64,000 bases of DNA from Celeribacter sp. PS-C1 (GCF_019429625.1 NZ_JAHXRW010000003.1:62001-126000); one strand, 5' to 3'; counted from the first letter of the stretch, positions 25,215-34,530 are shown. Notes: generated by a model from the letters alone, not told the origin. Program-made: numbers and translations.

Positions 25215-26854
25215 TGACCACAGCCAACACCAAAGACCGCCTCTATCTCTACGACACCACACTCCGCGACGGCCAGCAGACCCAAGGCGTGCAATTCTCC
25301 ACCGAGGAAAAGCACCTGATCGCCGATGCGCTCGACCATCTCGGCGTCGATTACATCGAGGGCGGCTGGCCCGGCGCCAACCCGACCGACAGCGAATTCT
25401 TCGCCGACGCGCCCAAGACCAAAGCCACTTTCACCGCCTTCGGCATGACCAAACGCGCCGGGCGCTCCGCCGAGAATGACGAGGTGCTCGCGGGCGTGTT
25501 GAACGCGGGCACGGATTCCGTTTGTCTCGTCGGCAAGACCCATGATTTCCACGTCACCACGGCGCTCGGCATCACGCTTGAGGAAAACATCGAGAACATC
25601 GAAAAATCCATCGCCCATCTGGTGGCGCAAGGCCGCGAGGCGCTGTTCGATGCCGAGCATTTCTTTGACGGCTATAAGGCCAACCCCGACTACGCCATCG
25701 CCTGTTGTCAGGCCGCCTATAAGGCCGGGGCGCGCTGGATCGTGCTCTGCGACACCAACGGCGGCGCGCTGCCCGGTGAGGTCTATCAGATCACGCTCAA
25801 AGTCATTGAGGCGGGCATTCCCGGCTCACATCTGGGCATTCACACCCATGACGACACCGGCAACGCCGTCGCCAACAGCCTCGCCGCCATCAACGCTGGC
25901 GCGCGGCAGGTGCAGGGGACGCTCAATGGCCTCGGTGAGCGCTGTGGCAATGCCAATTTGATGACGTTGATCCCGACATTCCTGTTGAAAGAGCCGTATA
26001 GATCGACGCTCGACACAGGGGTCACGGAGGACGCCCTGAAGAGCCTCGTCAAAACCTCGCGCATGCTCGACGACATCCTGAACCGCGTACCGCTGCGCTC
26101 TGCGCCTTACGTCGGGGCCTCGGCCTTTGCGCATAAGGCGGGGCTTCATGCCTCGGCCATTCTCAAGGACCCGACCACATACGAACACATCCCGCCCGAG
26201 ACCGTTGGCAACGCCCGCATCGTGCCGATGTCGAACCAAGCAGGGCAGTCGAACCTGCGCTCGCGTTTGGCGGATATGGGGCTGGAGGTCTCGGAGAAGG
26301 CCGATCTTGGCCGCATTCTCGACCGCATCAAACAGCGCGAGAGCGAGGGCTATTCCTACGACACCGCGCAGGCGTCTTTCGAGTTGGAAGCGCGCCGTGA
26401 GCTGGGCCTCATGCCCGCGTTTTTCGAGGTCGAGCGCTACCGTGCCACGGTAGAACGCCGCCGCGACGCGAAAGGCCGCGAAATCCATCTCTCCGAGGTC
26501 ACGGTGGTGGTCAATATCGCCGGAGAACGCCACCTGTCGGTCTCCGAAGGCATCATGGCGGACGGCAATGACGGCGGGCCTGTGAACGCGCTGTCGAAAG
26601 CTCTGGTGAAAGATCTTGGGCCCTATTCCGACATGATCACCGACATGGAACTCGTTGATTTTAAAGTGCGCATCACCAATGGGGGCACCGAGGCCCGCAC
26701 CCGTGTGATCATTGACCATGAGGACAGTCTGGGCCGTCGCTGGTCCACCGTGGGTGTGTCCTCGAACATCATTGACGCGTCTTTCGAGGCACTTTTGGAT
26801 GCGGTTTTGTGGAAACTTTTGCGCGATGGCGCGACGGCTTTGGGAGCCGAATAA
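25214..26854 (+). CDS. cimA: (R)-citramalate synthase
   Basis: Condenses pyruvate with acetyl-CoA to citramalate, the threonine-independent entry to isoleucine. It is 546 aa. The N-terminal TIM barrel has YDTTLRDGQQTQGVQFS, GGWPGANPTD (where 2-isopropylmalate synthases differ), HTHDDTGNAVANSLAAINAGARQVQGTLNGLGERCGN. The C-terminal LeuA-type allosteric domain (about 400-540) should bind isoleucine. The GGWPG and LGERCGN pattern favours CimA over LeuA. It is coupled to cysS upstream and to the next gene (TAATG overlap). Confidence 0.92.
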   Translation: MTTANTKDRLYLYDTTLRDGQQTQGVQFSTEEKHLIADALDHLGVDYIEGGWPGANPTDSEFFADAPKTKATFTAFGMTKRAGRSAENDEVLAGVLNAGTDSVCLVGKTHDFHVTTALGITLEENIENIEKSIAHLVAQGREALFDAEHFFDGYKANPDYAIACCQAAYKAGARWIVLCDTNGGALPGEVYQITLKVIEAGIPGSHLGIHTHDDTGNAVANSLAAINAGARQVQGTLNGLGERCGNANLMTLIPTFLLKEPYRSTLDTGVTEDALKSLVKTSRMLDDILNRVPLRSAPYVGASAFAHKAGLHASAILKDPTTYEHIPPETVGNARIVPMSNQAGQSNLRSRLADMGLEVSEKADLGRILDRIKQRESEGYSYDTAQASFELEARRELGLMPAFFEVERYRATVERRRDAKGREIHLSEVTVVVNIAGERHLSVSEGIMADGNDGGPVNALSKALVKDLGPYSDMITDMELVDFKVRITNGGTEARTRVIIDHEDSLGRRWSTVGVSSNIIDASFEALLDAVLWKLLRDGATALGAE

Positions 26855-27633
26855 TGTCGGTTCAAGCCTGCGCAGAGATCGTCCAAAAAGGTGACGAAGA
26901 CCGGTTCCGCGCCACGATGGCCGCGCCTCTGGCCGCGCGCGAGGTGTTGTTCCCGATCCACGCCTTTTGTCTTGAGGTCGCGAAGGCGCCTTGGGTGACC
27001 AAGGAGTCGATGATCGCCGAGATGCGGTTGCAGTTCTGGCGTGATGTCTTGCAGGAGAAAATCGACGGCAAGGCGCCGCGTGCCCATGAGGTGGCGGGGC
27101 CACTGGCCGCGGTGCTTGATACCGCCTCTGCGCAGGCTTTGGATGCCACGGTGACTGCGCGGCAATGGGACATTTACCGCGATCCGCATGAGGATGCAGC
27201 GGCGCTCAGGTCCTATCTGCATAAAAGCTACGCCATCCCGATGCACCTCGCAGCCCGTCTGCTTGGTGCACCGGAAACCGCGACCAAAGCGCTTAACGCT
27301 CTGGGCTACGCGGGCGGATTGGCGCGCTATCTGATGGCCATTCCGGGGTTGCAATCGGCGGGGCGGATTCCGCTGGTCGACGGTCGCCCTGATGCGGTGT
27401 CAGAGCTTGCAAAAGAGGCTCTGGAACAGGGCCGTTGGGGCGCGCAGCAATTGGGCAAACTGTCCAAAACTGCCCGCGCGCCGATGATCGACGCGGTGAT
27501 GCATTTGCCGGTGTTGAAACAGGCGGCAAAAGACCCGGACGCAGTTCTGGACGGACGTCTGGGGCAGGGACCTGCGGGCAAAGCCCTACGTCTGGCCGTG
27601 GCGTCTCAGTCGCCAAGCTGGGCTTTTTTCTGA
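26854..27633 (+). CDS. Squalene/phytoene synthase-fold protein (NDUFAF6-like)
   Basis: The 259 aa protein matches the squalene/phytoene synthase family over its length (RFRATMAAPLAAREVLFPIHAFCLEVAKA; GYAGGLARYLMAIP; RWGAQQLGKL). The Asp-rich DxxxD motifs that bind diphosphate are absent: FCLEVAKAP stands where real enzymes have xxDDxxD. A prenyl-condensing activity is therefore unlikely. Its relatives in alphaproteobacteria resemble NDUFAF6, a complex I assembly factor; that is the better guess. Its ATG overlaps the cimA stop codon. Confidence 0.78.
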   Translation: MSVQACAEIVQKGDEDRFRATMAAPLAAREVLFPIHAFCLEVAKAPWVTKESMIAEMRLQFWRDVLQEKIDGKAPRAHEVAGPLAAVLDTASAQALDATVTARQWDIYRDPHEDAAALRSYLHKSYAIPMHLAARLLGAPETATKALNALGYAGGLARYLMAIPGLQSAGRIPLVDGRPDAVSELAKEALEQGRWGAQQLGKLSKTARAPMIDAVMHLPVLKQAAKDPDAVLDGRLGQGPAGKALRLAVASQSPSWAFF

Positions 27634-27851
27634 GTGTAATCGAGCACATAGACCCGGATGGCGGAGGCCAATCCGCTGTCCACACCGCGCAGCTCGTCGA
27701 TCTCGGCGGCCAGCACATTGACCGGGATGTCGCGCTCTTTGGCGATGCCGCGAAAGGCGCGCCAGAACGGTTCTTCAAGCGACACAGAGGTGCGGTGGCC
27801 GTGCAAAGTCAGCGAGCGCTTGACCGGTCGGCCCATCAAAAGCGCGCTCAT
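27606..27851 (-). CDS. Ribbon-helix-helix domain protein
   Basis: An 81 aa protein with PVKRSLTLHGHRTSVSLEEPFWRAFRGIAKERDIPVNVLAAEID, which is the RHH_4 pattern (strand, helix, turn, helix). Such small proteins bind DNA as dimers; no target can be named. The stop end overlaps the convergent squalene-synthase-like gene by 28 bp. The start overlaps the stop of the next gene by 4 bp. Confidence 0.85.
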   Translation of the reverse strand: MSALLMGRPVKRSLTLHGHRTSVSLEEPFWRAFRGIAKERDIPVNVLAAEIDELRGVDSGLASAIRVYVLDYTQKKAQLGD

Positions 27852-28033
27852 GTGTCGTCTCGCTTATGCGCGTCCAATTCCGATTCGGCCTTGGCCTTCT
27901 GCGCCTCTTCGAGGGCTTTTTGCGCCTTGGTGCGACCGAATTTCACGGCATTCTGATCGCCCTCGGCGCGCTTGTCCGCGCGGGCTTTCTGTTTGCGAAA
28001 CTGGTTCAGATTGGTGACGTTGTCGGTGCTCAT
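27848..28033 (-). CDS. DUF4169-type small basic protein
   Basis: A 61 aa highly charged peptide: NLNQFRKQKARADKRAEGDQNAVKFGRTKAQKALEEA, then an Ala/Glu/Lys helix. This is the DUF4169 pattern, conserved in alphaproteobacteria and of unknown function. It is coupled (4-bp overlap) with the RHH protein gene, a pairing seen repeatedly in Rhodobacteraceae, which hints at a shared task. Confidence 0.82.
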   Translation of the reverse strand: MSTDNVTNLNQFRKQKARADKRAEGDQNAVKFGRTKAQKALEEAQKAKAESELDAHKRDDT

Positions 28034-28062
28034 GGGGTGGCATGATACCGTATGAACGGGTT

Positions 28063-29043
28063 TTACGCCAGTGCCAAAATCGGCCCGTCCAAAAGTTCCA
28101 TCAGTGCGCCAAAATAGCCCTCGGACCGTGCGGGGCGGTTCGGGTCGGAACTGATCGCGACGGCAAGGTCTCTTTCCGGATGGGCGGCGATGATCTGGCC
28201 ACCATAGCCGCGCGCAAGGATGTAGCCGCTGTCGTTCAGGAACCAGCCGTAGCCATAGGACATGCCGGACCAGGGCGAACGGGTGCGGGCCGTGGTGGAG
28301 GCGTCGATCCAGCTTTGCGGCAGGACGTCGCGGCCTTCGAACCGACCGCCATCGCGCAGCATAACAGCGATTTTCAACATGGCGCGGGGCGTGAGCGCCA
28401 TTTCATTGCCGCCCATGTAATAGCCCTGCGGATCGCGGGTCCAGGGCGGGATCTCAATGCCCAAAGGCTGGCCCAAGATGCGACGCATCTGGGACAAAAG
28501 CGTCTCGCCGGTGGCCTCGGCAAGGGCTGCGCCCAAGAGATGCGTGCTGCCGCTGGAATAGATCATCCTGCTGCCCGGTTCGGCCTCCATCTCGCGGGTC
28601 AGGGCATAGGTGTTCCAGTTCGAGGAATTCACCCAAGCGCCGTAATTCGGCCCGGAGGTGGACGCCAACCCGGCACGCAGGCTGACGAGGTTTTCCAAGG
28701 TGATGTCGCGCACACGTGCGTCGGCGCTATCGGGAATGAGGCGGGGGGCAACCTCGCCCAGCGTTGCAGTGATTGAGGGAACGGCACCCGACGTTATAGC
28801 GTCACCGAGGCAAAGCGCGACGAGGCTTTTGGAGCAGCTTTTGATGTTGGTGAGCCGGTCCAGTCCACCGCCGCGCGGGGCCTCGGCAAAGATCACCTCC
28901 GGGCCGCGCTGCACTTGCAGGGACTGGAGCTGATCGAGATCGTTCACAGTTTCTGAGAGAGACGTGCTCTGCGCCCAGGCGGGGCGAAGGGCGGTGAGGG
29001 CGAGGGCCGCAGGGGCGGCTGTGAGAATCTGGCGACGATACAT
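28063..29043 (-). CDS. Exported serine hydrolase (beta-lactamase class C family)
   Basis: The 326 aa protein carries an N-terminal RRQILTAAPAALALTAL leader of Tat type with an AWA|QS cleavage region, so it should act in the periplasm. The serine motif SCSKS (S-x-x-K, about residue 68) and Tyr motif YSSGSTHLLG (about 165) are those of class C beta-lactamases and DD-peptidase-like esterases. The late H/K-T-G motif is replaced by a GYGGQIIA stretch. A true lactamase role is not implied; the substrate is unknown. Confidence 0.85.
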   Translation of the reverse strand: MYRRQILTAAPAALALTALRPAWAQSTSLSETVNDLDQLQSLQVQRGPEVIFAEAPRGGGLDRLTNIKSCSKSLVALCLGDAITSGAVPSITATLGEVAPRLIPDSADARVRDITLENLVSLRAGLASTSGPNYGAWVNSSNWNTYALTREMEAEPGSRMIYSSGSTHLLGAALAEATGETLLSQMRRILGQPLGIEIPPWTRDPQGYYMGGNEMALTPRAMLKIAVMLRDGGRFEGRDVLPQSWIDASTTARTRSPWSGMSYGYGWFLNDSGYILARGYGGQIIAAHPERDLAVAISSDPNRPARSEGYFGALMELLDGPILALA

Positions 29044-29128
29044 GCCGCCAGACTGTCACAGGTTTCGAGCTTTAAGGACTCACGGGCGATCACAGTCCCG
29101 CGGGTCATTCTATAAGCGCGATTTGTCT

Positions 29129-29437
29129 TTAGTTTTGAGGGGCGTAGGCGCGCATCACCTCTTCGTAGCGCGCGGTGGTGATCTCCGGGTTGTGGGTCTG
29201 GACGCAGGCGACCATCTCCGGGCGCGCGCCATTGGGGGCGGCGGCTTCACCGGCCTGATAGCGTTGTTTCGCGGCCTTCATTTCTTCGCGCGAGGGACGG
29301 TTGGCTTTGAAACATTGGGTCAACTCCTGTTTCGTGAGGCCCAGGTCTTTGGCGATGTCTTCGACCGGAAAGCGGCCCTGTGCGGTGGCGGGCAGGGCAA
29401 GCGTGATGAGAAGCGGGGCTGCGAGAAGGTATTTCAT
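29129..29437 (-). CDS. Small exported protein of unknown function
   Basis: A 102 aa protein with a Sec signal peptide (MKYLLAAPLLITLALPATA|QG). The mature part of about 82 residues is helical and contains two cysteines, in TQCFKA and MVACVQT, that could form a disulfide. A segment DLGLTKQELTQCF...RPSREEMKAAKQRY is characteristic, but I do not recognise a named family. It has an AGGAGAC ribosome site. It stands alone between the serine hydrolase gene and the fumC terminator. Confidence 0.7.
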   Translation of the reverse strand: MKYLLAAPLLITLALPATAQGRFPVEDIAKDLGLTKQELTQCFKANRPSREEMKAAKQRYQAGEAAAPNGARPEMVACVQTHNPEITTARYEEVMRAYAPQN

Positions 29438-29496
29438 GGTCTGTCTCCTGTGTGTTGGAGCCTCTGATACGTGTGTCCCTTCGGCCTTCCGTCGGC

Positions 29497-29526
29497 AAAA
29501 AAGAAAGGCGACCCGAGGATCGCCTT
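29497..29526 (-). terminator. Rho-independent terminator of fumC
   Basis: Minus-strand stem AAGGCGA/TCGCCTT with an 8-base loop followed by TCTTTTTT. It is 70 bp after the fumC stop codon. Confidence 0.88.
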
Positions 29527-29595
29527 CACTTTAATTTGTCATGTTTTCAGCGTAGGGAAACGCTGCTTCGCGCGTAGCGCGTTGGTCCGAACCAA

Positions 29596-30987
29596 TCAGT
29601 CCTTCGGGCCGATCATCTGCTCAGGGCGGACCACTGCGTCAAAGGTGGCCTCATCCACAAAGCCCAGCTTGATCGCCTCTTCTTTGAGGGTCGTGCCGTT
29701 CTTGTGCGCGGTCTTGGCAACTTTCGTGGCGTTGTCGTAGCCAATGGTCGGCGCGAGAGCGGTCACCAGCATGAGGGACTCGTGCAGCAGTTTCTCGATG
29801 CGCGGCTCGTTGGCCTCGATGCCCGCCACCATGTTGTCGGTGAAGGCGGACGCGCTGTCACCCAACAACTGCATGGACTGCAGCACATTGTAGGACATCA
29901 TCGGGTTGTAGACGTTCAGCTCGAAGTGGCCTTGCGAACCGGCGAAACCGACGGCGGCGTCGTTGCCCATGACGTGGGCGCAGACCATTGTCAGGGCTTC
30001 GGCCTGGGTCGGGTTCACCTTGCCCGGCATGATCGAGGAGCCCGGTTCGTTTTCCGGCAGGATCAGCTCGCCCAGACCGCAACGCGGGCCGGAGCCCAGA
30101 AGACGCAGGTCGTTGGCAACTTTAAAAAGCGAAGCAGCGACGGTTTTCAGCGCGCCGGAGAACATCACCATCGCGTCGTGTGCTGCGAGCGCTTCGAATT
30201 TGTTTGGCGCGGTCACGAAGGGCAGACCTGTGATTTCGGCCATGTTTTTGGCGACAGCTTCCGCCCAGCCTTTTTTCGTGTTGAGACCGGTGCCGACAGC
30301 CGTGCCGCCTTGGGCCAACTCGTAGATCGCGGGCAGGCACATCTCGACGCGCTTGATGCCCATGCGGACCTGATGCGCGTAGCCGCCGAATTCCTGACCT
30401 AGCGTCAGAGGCGTCGCGTCTTGGGTGTGGGTGCGGCCGATCTTGATGATGTCTTTGAATTTCTCGGCTTTTTCTTCGAGTGCAGCGGCCAGTTTGTTCA
30501 GGCCGGGCAGCAACACGTCACGCGCCTGCATGGCGATGCCGACATGCATGGCGGTCGGGAAGGTGTCGTTCGAAGACTGGCCCATGTTGCAGTGATCGTT
30601 CGGGTGCACCGGATCTTTCGAACCCATCGTGCCGCCCAGCATTTCGATCGCGCGGTTCGAAATCACCTCGTTGGCGTTCATGTTGGACTGGGTGCCGGAG
30701 CCGGTCTGCCAAACGACGAGCGGGAAGTTATCGTCGAATTTGCCCTCGATCACCTCGGTGGCGGCGGCCACGATGGCGTCGCCAAGCTCTTTCGACAGCT
30801 TGCCCTGCGCCATGTTTTCCATCGCACAGGCTTTTTTCACCACGCCCAGAGCGCGGATGATTGGCACCGGCTGACGTTCCCACCCGATGGGGAAGTTCAT
30901 GATCGACCGCTGGGTCTGCGCGCCCCAATATTTGTCGGACGGGACTTCGAGCGGGCCAAAGCTGTCGGTTTCGGTACGGGTGGTCAT
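29596..30987 (-). CDS. fumC: Class II fumarate hydratase
   Basis: Iron-free fumarase of the TCA cycle, fumarate to malate. The 463 aa length fits the family. Motifs include [13 protein letters not shown], the [14 protein letters not shown] segment, [17 protein letters not shown] and the fumarase/aspartase signature [13 protein letters not shown] (about residue 317) with the catalytic Ser loop. It is monocistronic with a terminator. This is the oxidation-resistant class, in keeping with Fe-type sodB elsewhere in the window. Confidence 0.97.
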   Translation of the reverse strand: MTTRTETDSFGPLEVPSDKYWGAQTQRSIMNFPIGWERQPVPIIRALGVVKKACAMENMAQGKLSKELGDAIVAAATEVIEGKFDDNFPLVVWQTGSGTQSNMNANEVISNRAIEMLGGTMGSKDPVHPNDHCNMGQSSNDTFPTAMHVGIAMQARDVLLPGLNKLAAALEEKAEKFKDIIKIGRTHTQDATPLTLGQEFGGYAHQVRMGIKRVEMCLPAIYELAQGGTAVGTGLNTKKGWAEAVAKNMAEITGLPFVTAPNKFEALAAHDAMVMFSGALKTVAASLFKVANDLRLLGSGPRCGLGELILPENEPGSSIMPGKVNPTQAEALTMVCAHVMGNDAAVGFAGSQGHFELNVYNPMMSYNVLQSMQLLGDSASAFTDNMVAGIEANEPRIEKLLHESLMLVTALAPTIGYDNATKVAKTAHKNGTTLKEEAIKLGFVDEATFDAVVRPEQMIGPKD

Positions 30988-31118
30988 CGGGGCACTCTCC
31001 CATGCTATGCCAAAGATTGCTTTGGCTATAAGGCCTCAAACAGGGGCTTGCAATGTATACCGAGGCATACATGGCGGTGATAGCGCTAAAAAACGATGTC
31101 CTGACCTAAGTTTGCGCC

Positions 31119-31676
31119 CTAATTTACACGGCGCCGGTATTCGAAAACGCGCGCGGGCGGAAGGTTGGCCCAAACCGTGCCGCGTTTCTCAGAGACAAGG
31201 CCAAGCTCGCCCTGCATCTCGGGCGTGATCGGGGAGCTGTTTGCATAGGTGATCTGGGTGAAAAACGCGCCCGGCGCCATGACCTCAAACGCGCGGCCTA
31301 CGACGGCGCGTTGCAGCGCGGGTTTTGCGAGAACCGGCACACCGGAGATCACCGCGCCGATGTTGCTGAGCCCGATGTCTCGGATGTCTTCGGCAGGGCG
31401 ATTGATGACACGGACGCCCGGGAATTTTTCACACAATTCGACACAAAACCGAGGATTTAGCTCCAAAAGCGTCAGACGCGAAGGCGGCACGCCACGGGCA
31501 AGGATTTCGCGGGTAAACGACCCGGTGCCTGCGCCGATCTCTACGATGGGGCCTGAACTATCCTCGACGCCACGGGTCATGAGCCGCGCGGTGGCCCCCG
31601 AAGATGGGGCAATGGCGCGAACTTCGTCAGGGTTGCGGATCATCTCAGAGAGGAAAACAGCAAAATCGCGCGGCAT
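31119..31676 (-). CDS. Class I SAM-dependent methyltransferase, phospholipid N-methyltransferase-like
   Basis: The 185 aa protein has the SAM-binding motif IVEIGAGTGSFTREIL (about residue 45) and the acidic second strand LTLLELNPRF, then INRPAEDI. The size and the opening FLSEMIRNPDEVRAIAPSS fit the Rhodobacter/Sinorhizobium group of phosphatidylethanolamine methyltransferases (PmtA type), which also look like rRNA adenine methyltransferases. I prefer the lipid enzyme but the substrate is inferred. It is not in an obvious operon. Confidence 0.75.
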   Translation of the reverse strand: MPRDFAVFLSEMIRNPDEVRAIAPSSGATARLMTRGVEDSSGPIVEIGAGTGSFTREILARGVPPSRLTLLELNPRFCVELCEKFPGVRVINRPAEDIRDIGLSNIGAVISGVPVLAKPALQRAVVGRAFEVMAPGAFFTQITYANSSPITPEMQGELGLVSEKRGTVWANLPPARVFEYRRRVN

Positions 31677-31784
31677 CTAGGAGCTCCTGTTGGCTTTGGC
31701 ACCATGGATGAGCGGGGGATGCTGGCAAATCAAGCGGGCAGATGCGGCTGTTACGCAATCTTCACGGGGCTGTTTCCAAAGCGA

Positions 31785-31809
31785 TAAAAAAGGGGCCGCT
31801 TGGGCCCCT
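31785..31809 (-). terminator. Rho-independent terminator of sspB
   Basis: Minus-strand stem AGGGGCC/GGCCCCT with a 5-base loop and six T residues. It is 27 bp after the sspB stop codon. Confidence 0.9.
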
Positions 31810-31835
31810 CAATGTCGTTCAGATGTCGGATCAAT

Positions 31836-32327
31836 TCACTTGCGGAACTTGTCCAGAGAGACAATCTCTGCCTCTTTCGGTCCGCTGCTTTTCTCCGGTT
31901 CGTCTTTCGGCTCGAAAGAGGTCACCTCGGCGTCATGCGGGATCTCGTCTTCGTCCATTTCCTCGACATCGTAATCCTGCGTCTCAAAACGCAGGCCGAA
32001 CTCGACGGAGGGGTCCACAAAGGTGCGGATCGCGTCATAGGGGATATACAAAGGCTCCGGGCTGTCGCCAAAGTTCAGCGTGATCGCGAACCCGTCTTCG
32101 GAAACCTCGAGATTGTCGAACCAGTGCTGGATGACGATGGTCATTTCCTCGGGGTAGCGGTCCGAAAGCCAGTCCGCCAATTCCACATCCGGGTGCATGG
32201 TGTCAAAAGTGATAAAGAAATGATGTTCCCCCGGCAAACCGTCCTTGGCCACGCCATCGAGCACTTTGCGGATCAGTCCGCGCATCGCGTCGTGCATGAG
32301 GTTGCCATAATCGATGGTTTTGGCCAT
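31836..32327 (-). CDS. sspB: SspB family ClpXP adaptor
   Basis: Alphaproteobacterial SspB-type adaptor that delivers ssrA-tagged proteins to ClpXP. The 163 aa protein has a dimer-forming N-terminal helix (about 5-28), the substrate-groove segment HHFFITFDTMHPDVELADWLSDRYPEEMTIVIQHWFDNL, and the acidic unstructured tail ending EAEIVSLDKFRK, which resembles the ClpX-binding motif. The tmRNA gene that makes its clients lies 3 kb away, in the same window. Confidence 0.9.
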   Translation of the reverse strand: MAKTIDYGNLMHDAMRGLIRKVLDGVAKDGLPGEHHFFITFDTMHPDVELADWLSDRYPEEMTIVIQHWFDNLEVSEDGFAITLNFGDSPEPLYIPYDAIRTFVDPSVEFGLRFETQDYDVEEMDEDEIPHDAEVTSFEPKDEPEKSSGPKEAEIVSLDKFRK

Positions 32328-32402
32328 CCGAGCGTCCTTTCCTTATCCCTTCCTCGCAGCATAAGGGATTCTGCAGGAGAGGGAAGAGGCCTTTGAGATC
32401 AC

Positions 32403-33680
32403 TCAGCTCATGAACTCTCCAGCGGCGCCAAGACCCAATCCAGCCAAGGCCATAAGGGCCAGCGTGGTCATCAATCCGCGTTTGAGGGCGAACAAGAGGA
32501 GGGCCGCGAGGATCACGAACGCCACCGCTTCCACCGACAGGCTGCGCAAATCGGGCAGGGTGAGTCGCACTGGGCCGAGGCTTTGTGCCGAGACGCGGGT
32601 GAAGAGCACATGAAGCGCAAACCACCACGACAGAGAGGCGATCACACCGACGACGGCGGCAGTGACGGCCTTTAAGGCTGCGTCGAGTTTTGGCCGGGTG
32701 GCAATCCAGTCGATGTAGGGCGCGCCTGCGAAAATCCATAGAAAACAGGGGGTAAAGGTGACCCAAAGCGTGACAAGAGCGCCCATGAGACCGCCCAGAA
32801 GCCCCAAAGGCGTTGCGGCCATATACCCTACAAATTCCGTCACAAGGATCAGCGGACCGGGCGTGGTTTCGGCCAATCCCAACCCGTCAAGCATCGCCTC
32901 GGGCGTCAGCCAGCCGTGGTTTTGCACCACTTCTTGCGACATATAGGCCAGCACCGCATAGGCGCCTCCAAAGGTCACGACGGCGAGTTTCGAGAAAAAC
33001 AAAGCGATTGCCAAAAGCCGATCTTGCCCGCTGAGCCAAAGTCCGATCAGCGGCGCGGCCCAAAGCGCGCTCCAGACCGCCAATGTGCGGGGCAGATGTG
33101 TGGCTTTCGGTGTTGGCATGCTTGGGGCGCTGGCTTTGGCAGTGAGAGCGCCATAGGCGGCCGCGCCCAGCACGATCAGGGGGAAAGGCACGGAAAACGC
33201 GGTGATCAGCACAAAGGACAGCGCGGCCAGCAACCAGCGGCTGCGGGTGCGAAGCGCTTTTTTGCCCAATCGCAACAGGGCCTGAAGTACGACCAGAACC
33301 ACCGTCGCCTTGATCCCAGCAAACAGCGCCTCTGAGGCGGGAAGGTGGCCGAAATGGGCATAAAGGGCCGCAAGCGCCAGCATCACGAGCGCGCCGGGGG
33401 TGACAAAAAACAACCCCGCGATCACGCCGCCGGGCACACCGCGCAGGCGCCAACCGGCATAGGTTGCGAGCTGCATCGCCTCGGGGCCGGGCAGCATCAT
33501 GCAAAAGGAGAGCGCAGAGAGAAACCCGTCCTCGCTGAGCCAGCGCCGATCTTCGACCAATTCTCGATGCATCACCGCGATCTGCGCTGCCGGTCCCCCA
33601 AAGGACAAAAGCCCGATCCGGGCGAAGCTTTTCAGGAAGGCGGAAAAATCCGGCGGGTTGGAAGAGGGCTGGGGCGTCAC
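32403..33680 (-). CDS. chrA: Chromate transporter ChrA
   Basis: A bidomain CHR-family membrane protein (425 aa, about 10-12 helices) that exports chromate. The first CHR domain begins FARIGLLSFGGPAAQIAVMHRELVEDRRW and the second carries KLAVVTFGGAYAVLAYMSQEVV with GLAETTPGPLILVTEFVG. The GTG at 33680 is preferred because a GAGG site precedes it; a longer frame to 33812 would run into the next gene. It follows the PCS-like gene on the same strand with a 70-bp gap, so the two may be co-transcribed. Confidence 0.92.
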   Translation of the reverse strand: MTPQPSSNPPDFSAFLKSFARIGLLSFGGPAAQIAVMHRELVEDRRWLSEDGFLSALSFCMMLPGPEAMQLATYAGWRLRGVPGGVIAGLFFVTPGALVMLALAALYAHFGHLPASEALFAGIKATVVLVVLQALLRLGKKALRTRSRWLLAALSFVLITAFSVPFPLIVLGAAAYGALTAKASAPSMPTPKATHLPRTLAVWSALWAAPLIGLWLSGQDRLLAIALFFSKLAVVTFGGAYAVLAYMSQEVVQNHGWLTPEAMLDGLGLAETTPGPLILVTEFVGYMAATPLGLLGGLMGALVTLWVTFTPCFLWIFAGAPYIDWIATRPKLDAALKAVTAAVVGVIASLSWWFALHVLFTRVSAQSLGPVRLTLPDLRSLSVEAVAFVILAALLLFALKRGLMTTLALMALAGLGLGAAGEFMS

Positions 33681-33750
33681 GGCAGAGCCTCGGTCAGGAA
33701 ACCAATGCGCTCTTGGTAGCCGCCCCAGCCCGTGGGTCAAGCCCTCGGTT

Positions 33751-34530
33751 CTAGCCTGCGGGTGCAAGTCGGACAAAACCGCCGGTCTGGCCCTCAAGCA
33801 CGCCATGTTCATCTGATGTCGGCTTGAGCATTGCCTCCAGCAGAACGGCTGTCGGCGTCCAATAGGGAATGTACCACTCCTGATCGACCTCGAGGATCAG
33901 GACCTCGTCCTTGGCGGCATCATAGGCGCCGATCAGCGACACATGCGGGCCATCCCAATCACCGGTCACGACGCCTTGGTTGAAATAGACCAAGAGTGTG
34001 TCGCTAGAGCTTTCTTCGTTGAGAGACAGCCAGTTGCGGATGGTTTCTAAAGTGGCCTCTGTGGCGTCTTCGGGTTTGAATGAGGTGACGCCGTAGTCTT
34101 CGAGGCCTGCCACAGACAGAGCCGCCGCGGCATAGGTGACCAGATCGTTGAACATCACGCCATCGCCGCCTTCGGCTGAGATTTCCGACCAATGCGCGTC
34201 GCCCACGGCCTCCAACAAGTCGGGTTGTGTCATCACGGTGTCTTCGGCATTGGCCGGCAAACCGGCAAGCCCGTTCACGGCGGCGGTCACTGAGGCCACA
34301 CCACATGCGGAGGTGGTAAATTGCGGCTTCACATAGGGCGCAAAGGCCCAGAAATCCGGCGCGGGCGCGCTGCGTAGATAGTCGGTGGCCTCGGTCACAG
34401 GTGTGGCGTTGGGGCCAAGCTTCGGAAGAGGGGCCTCGTCTTCGGCATGGGCGGCGAGGCTCGCACACAGAGACAGAGGCAGCACCAGAGACAGGGCCCG
34501 CGCCCCGATATAAACAACGGTCGATTTCAT
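33751..34530 (-). CDS. Exported phytochelatin-synthase-like peptidase
   Basis: A 259 aa protein with a signal peptide (about residues 1-29, ending AHA|ED). The mature domain matches the PCS family (papain-like). The catalytic triad is visible: Cys76 in TTSACGVASVTAAVNGL, His196 in GPHVSLIGAYDA and Asp216 in VLILEVDQEWYIPYWTP, spaced as in plant PCS (Cys56, His162, Asp180). It has no C-terminal Cys-rich region. Short bacterial relatives mostly cleave glutathione to gamma-Glu-Cys and make little phytochelatin; I infer a periplasmic thiol peptidase. Its neighbour is chrA. Confidence 0.82.
   Translation of the reverse strand: MKSTVVYIGARALSLVLPLSLCASLAAHAEDEAPLPKLGPNATPVTEATDYLRSAPAPDFWAFAPYVKPQFTTSACGVASVTAAVNGLAGLPANAEDTVMTQPDLLEAVGDAHWSEISAEGGDGVMFNDLVTYAAAALSVAGLEDYGVTSFKPEDATEATLETIRNWLSLNEESSSDTLLVYFNQGVVTGDWDGPHVSLIGAYDAAKDEVLILEVDQEWYIPYWTPTAVLLEAMLKPTSDEHGVLEGQTGGFVRLAPAG

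Noticed and set aside
28063-29043. True class C beta-lactamase
   Set aside because: S-x-x-K and the Tyr motif are present but the K/H-T-G motif is not; family members are mostly esterases or peptidases.
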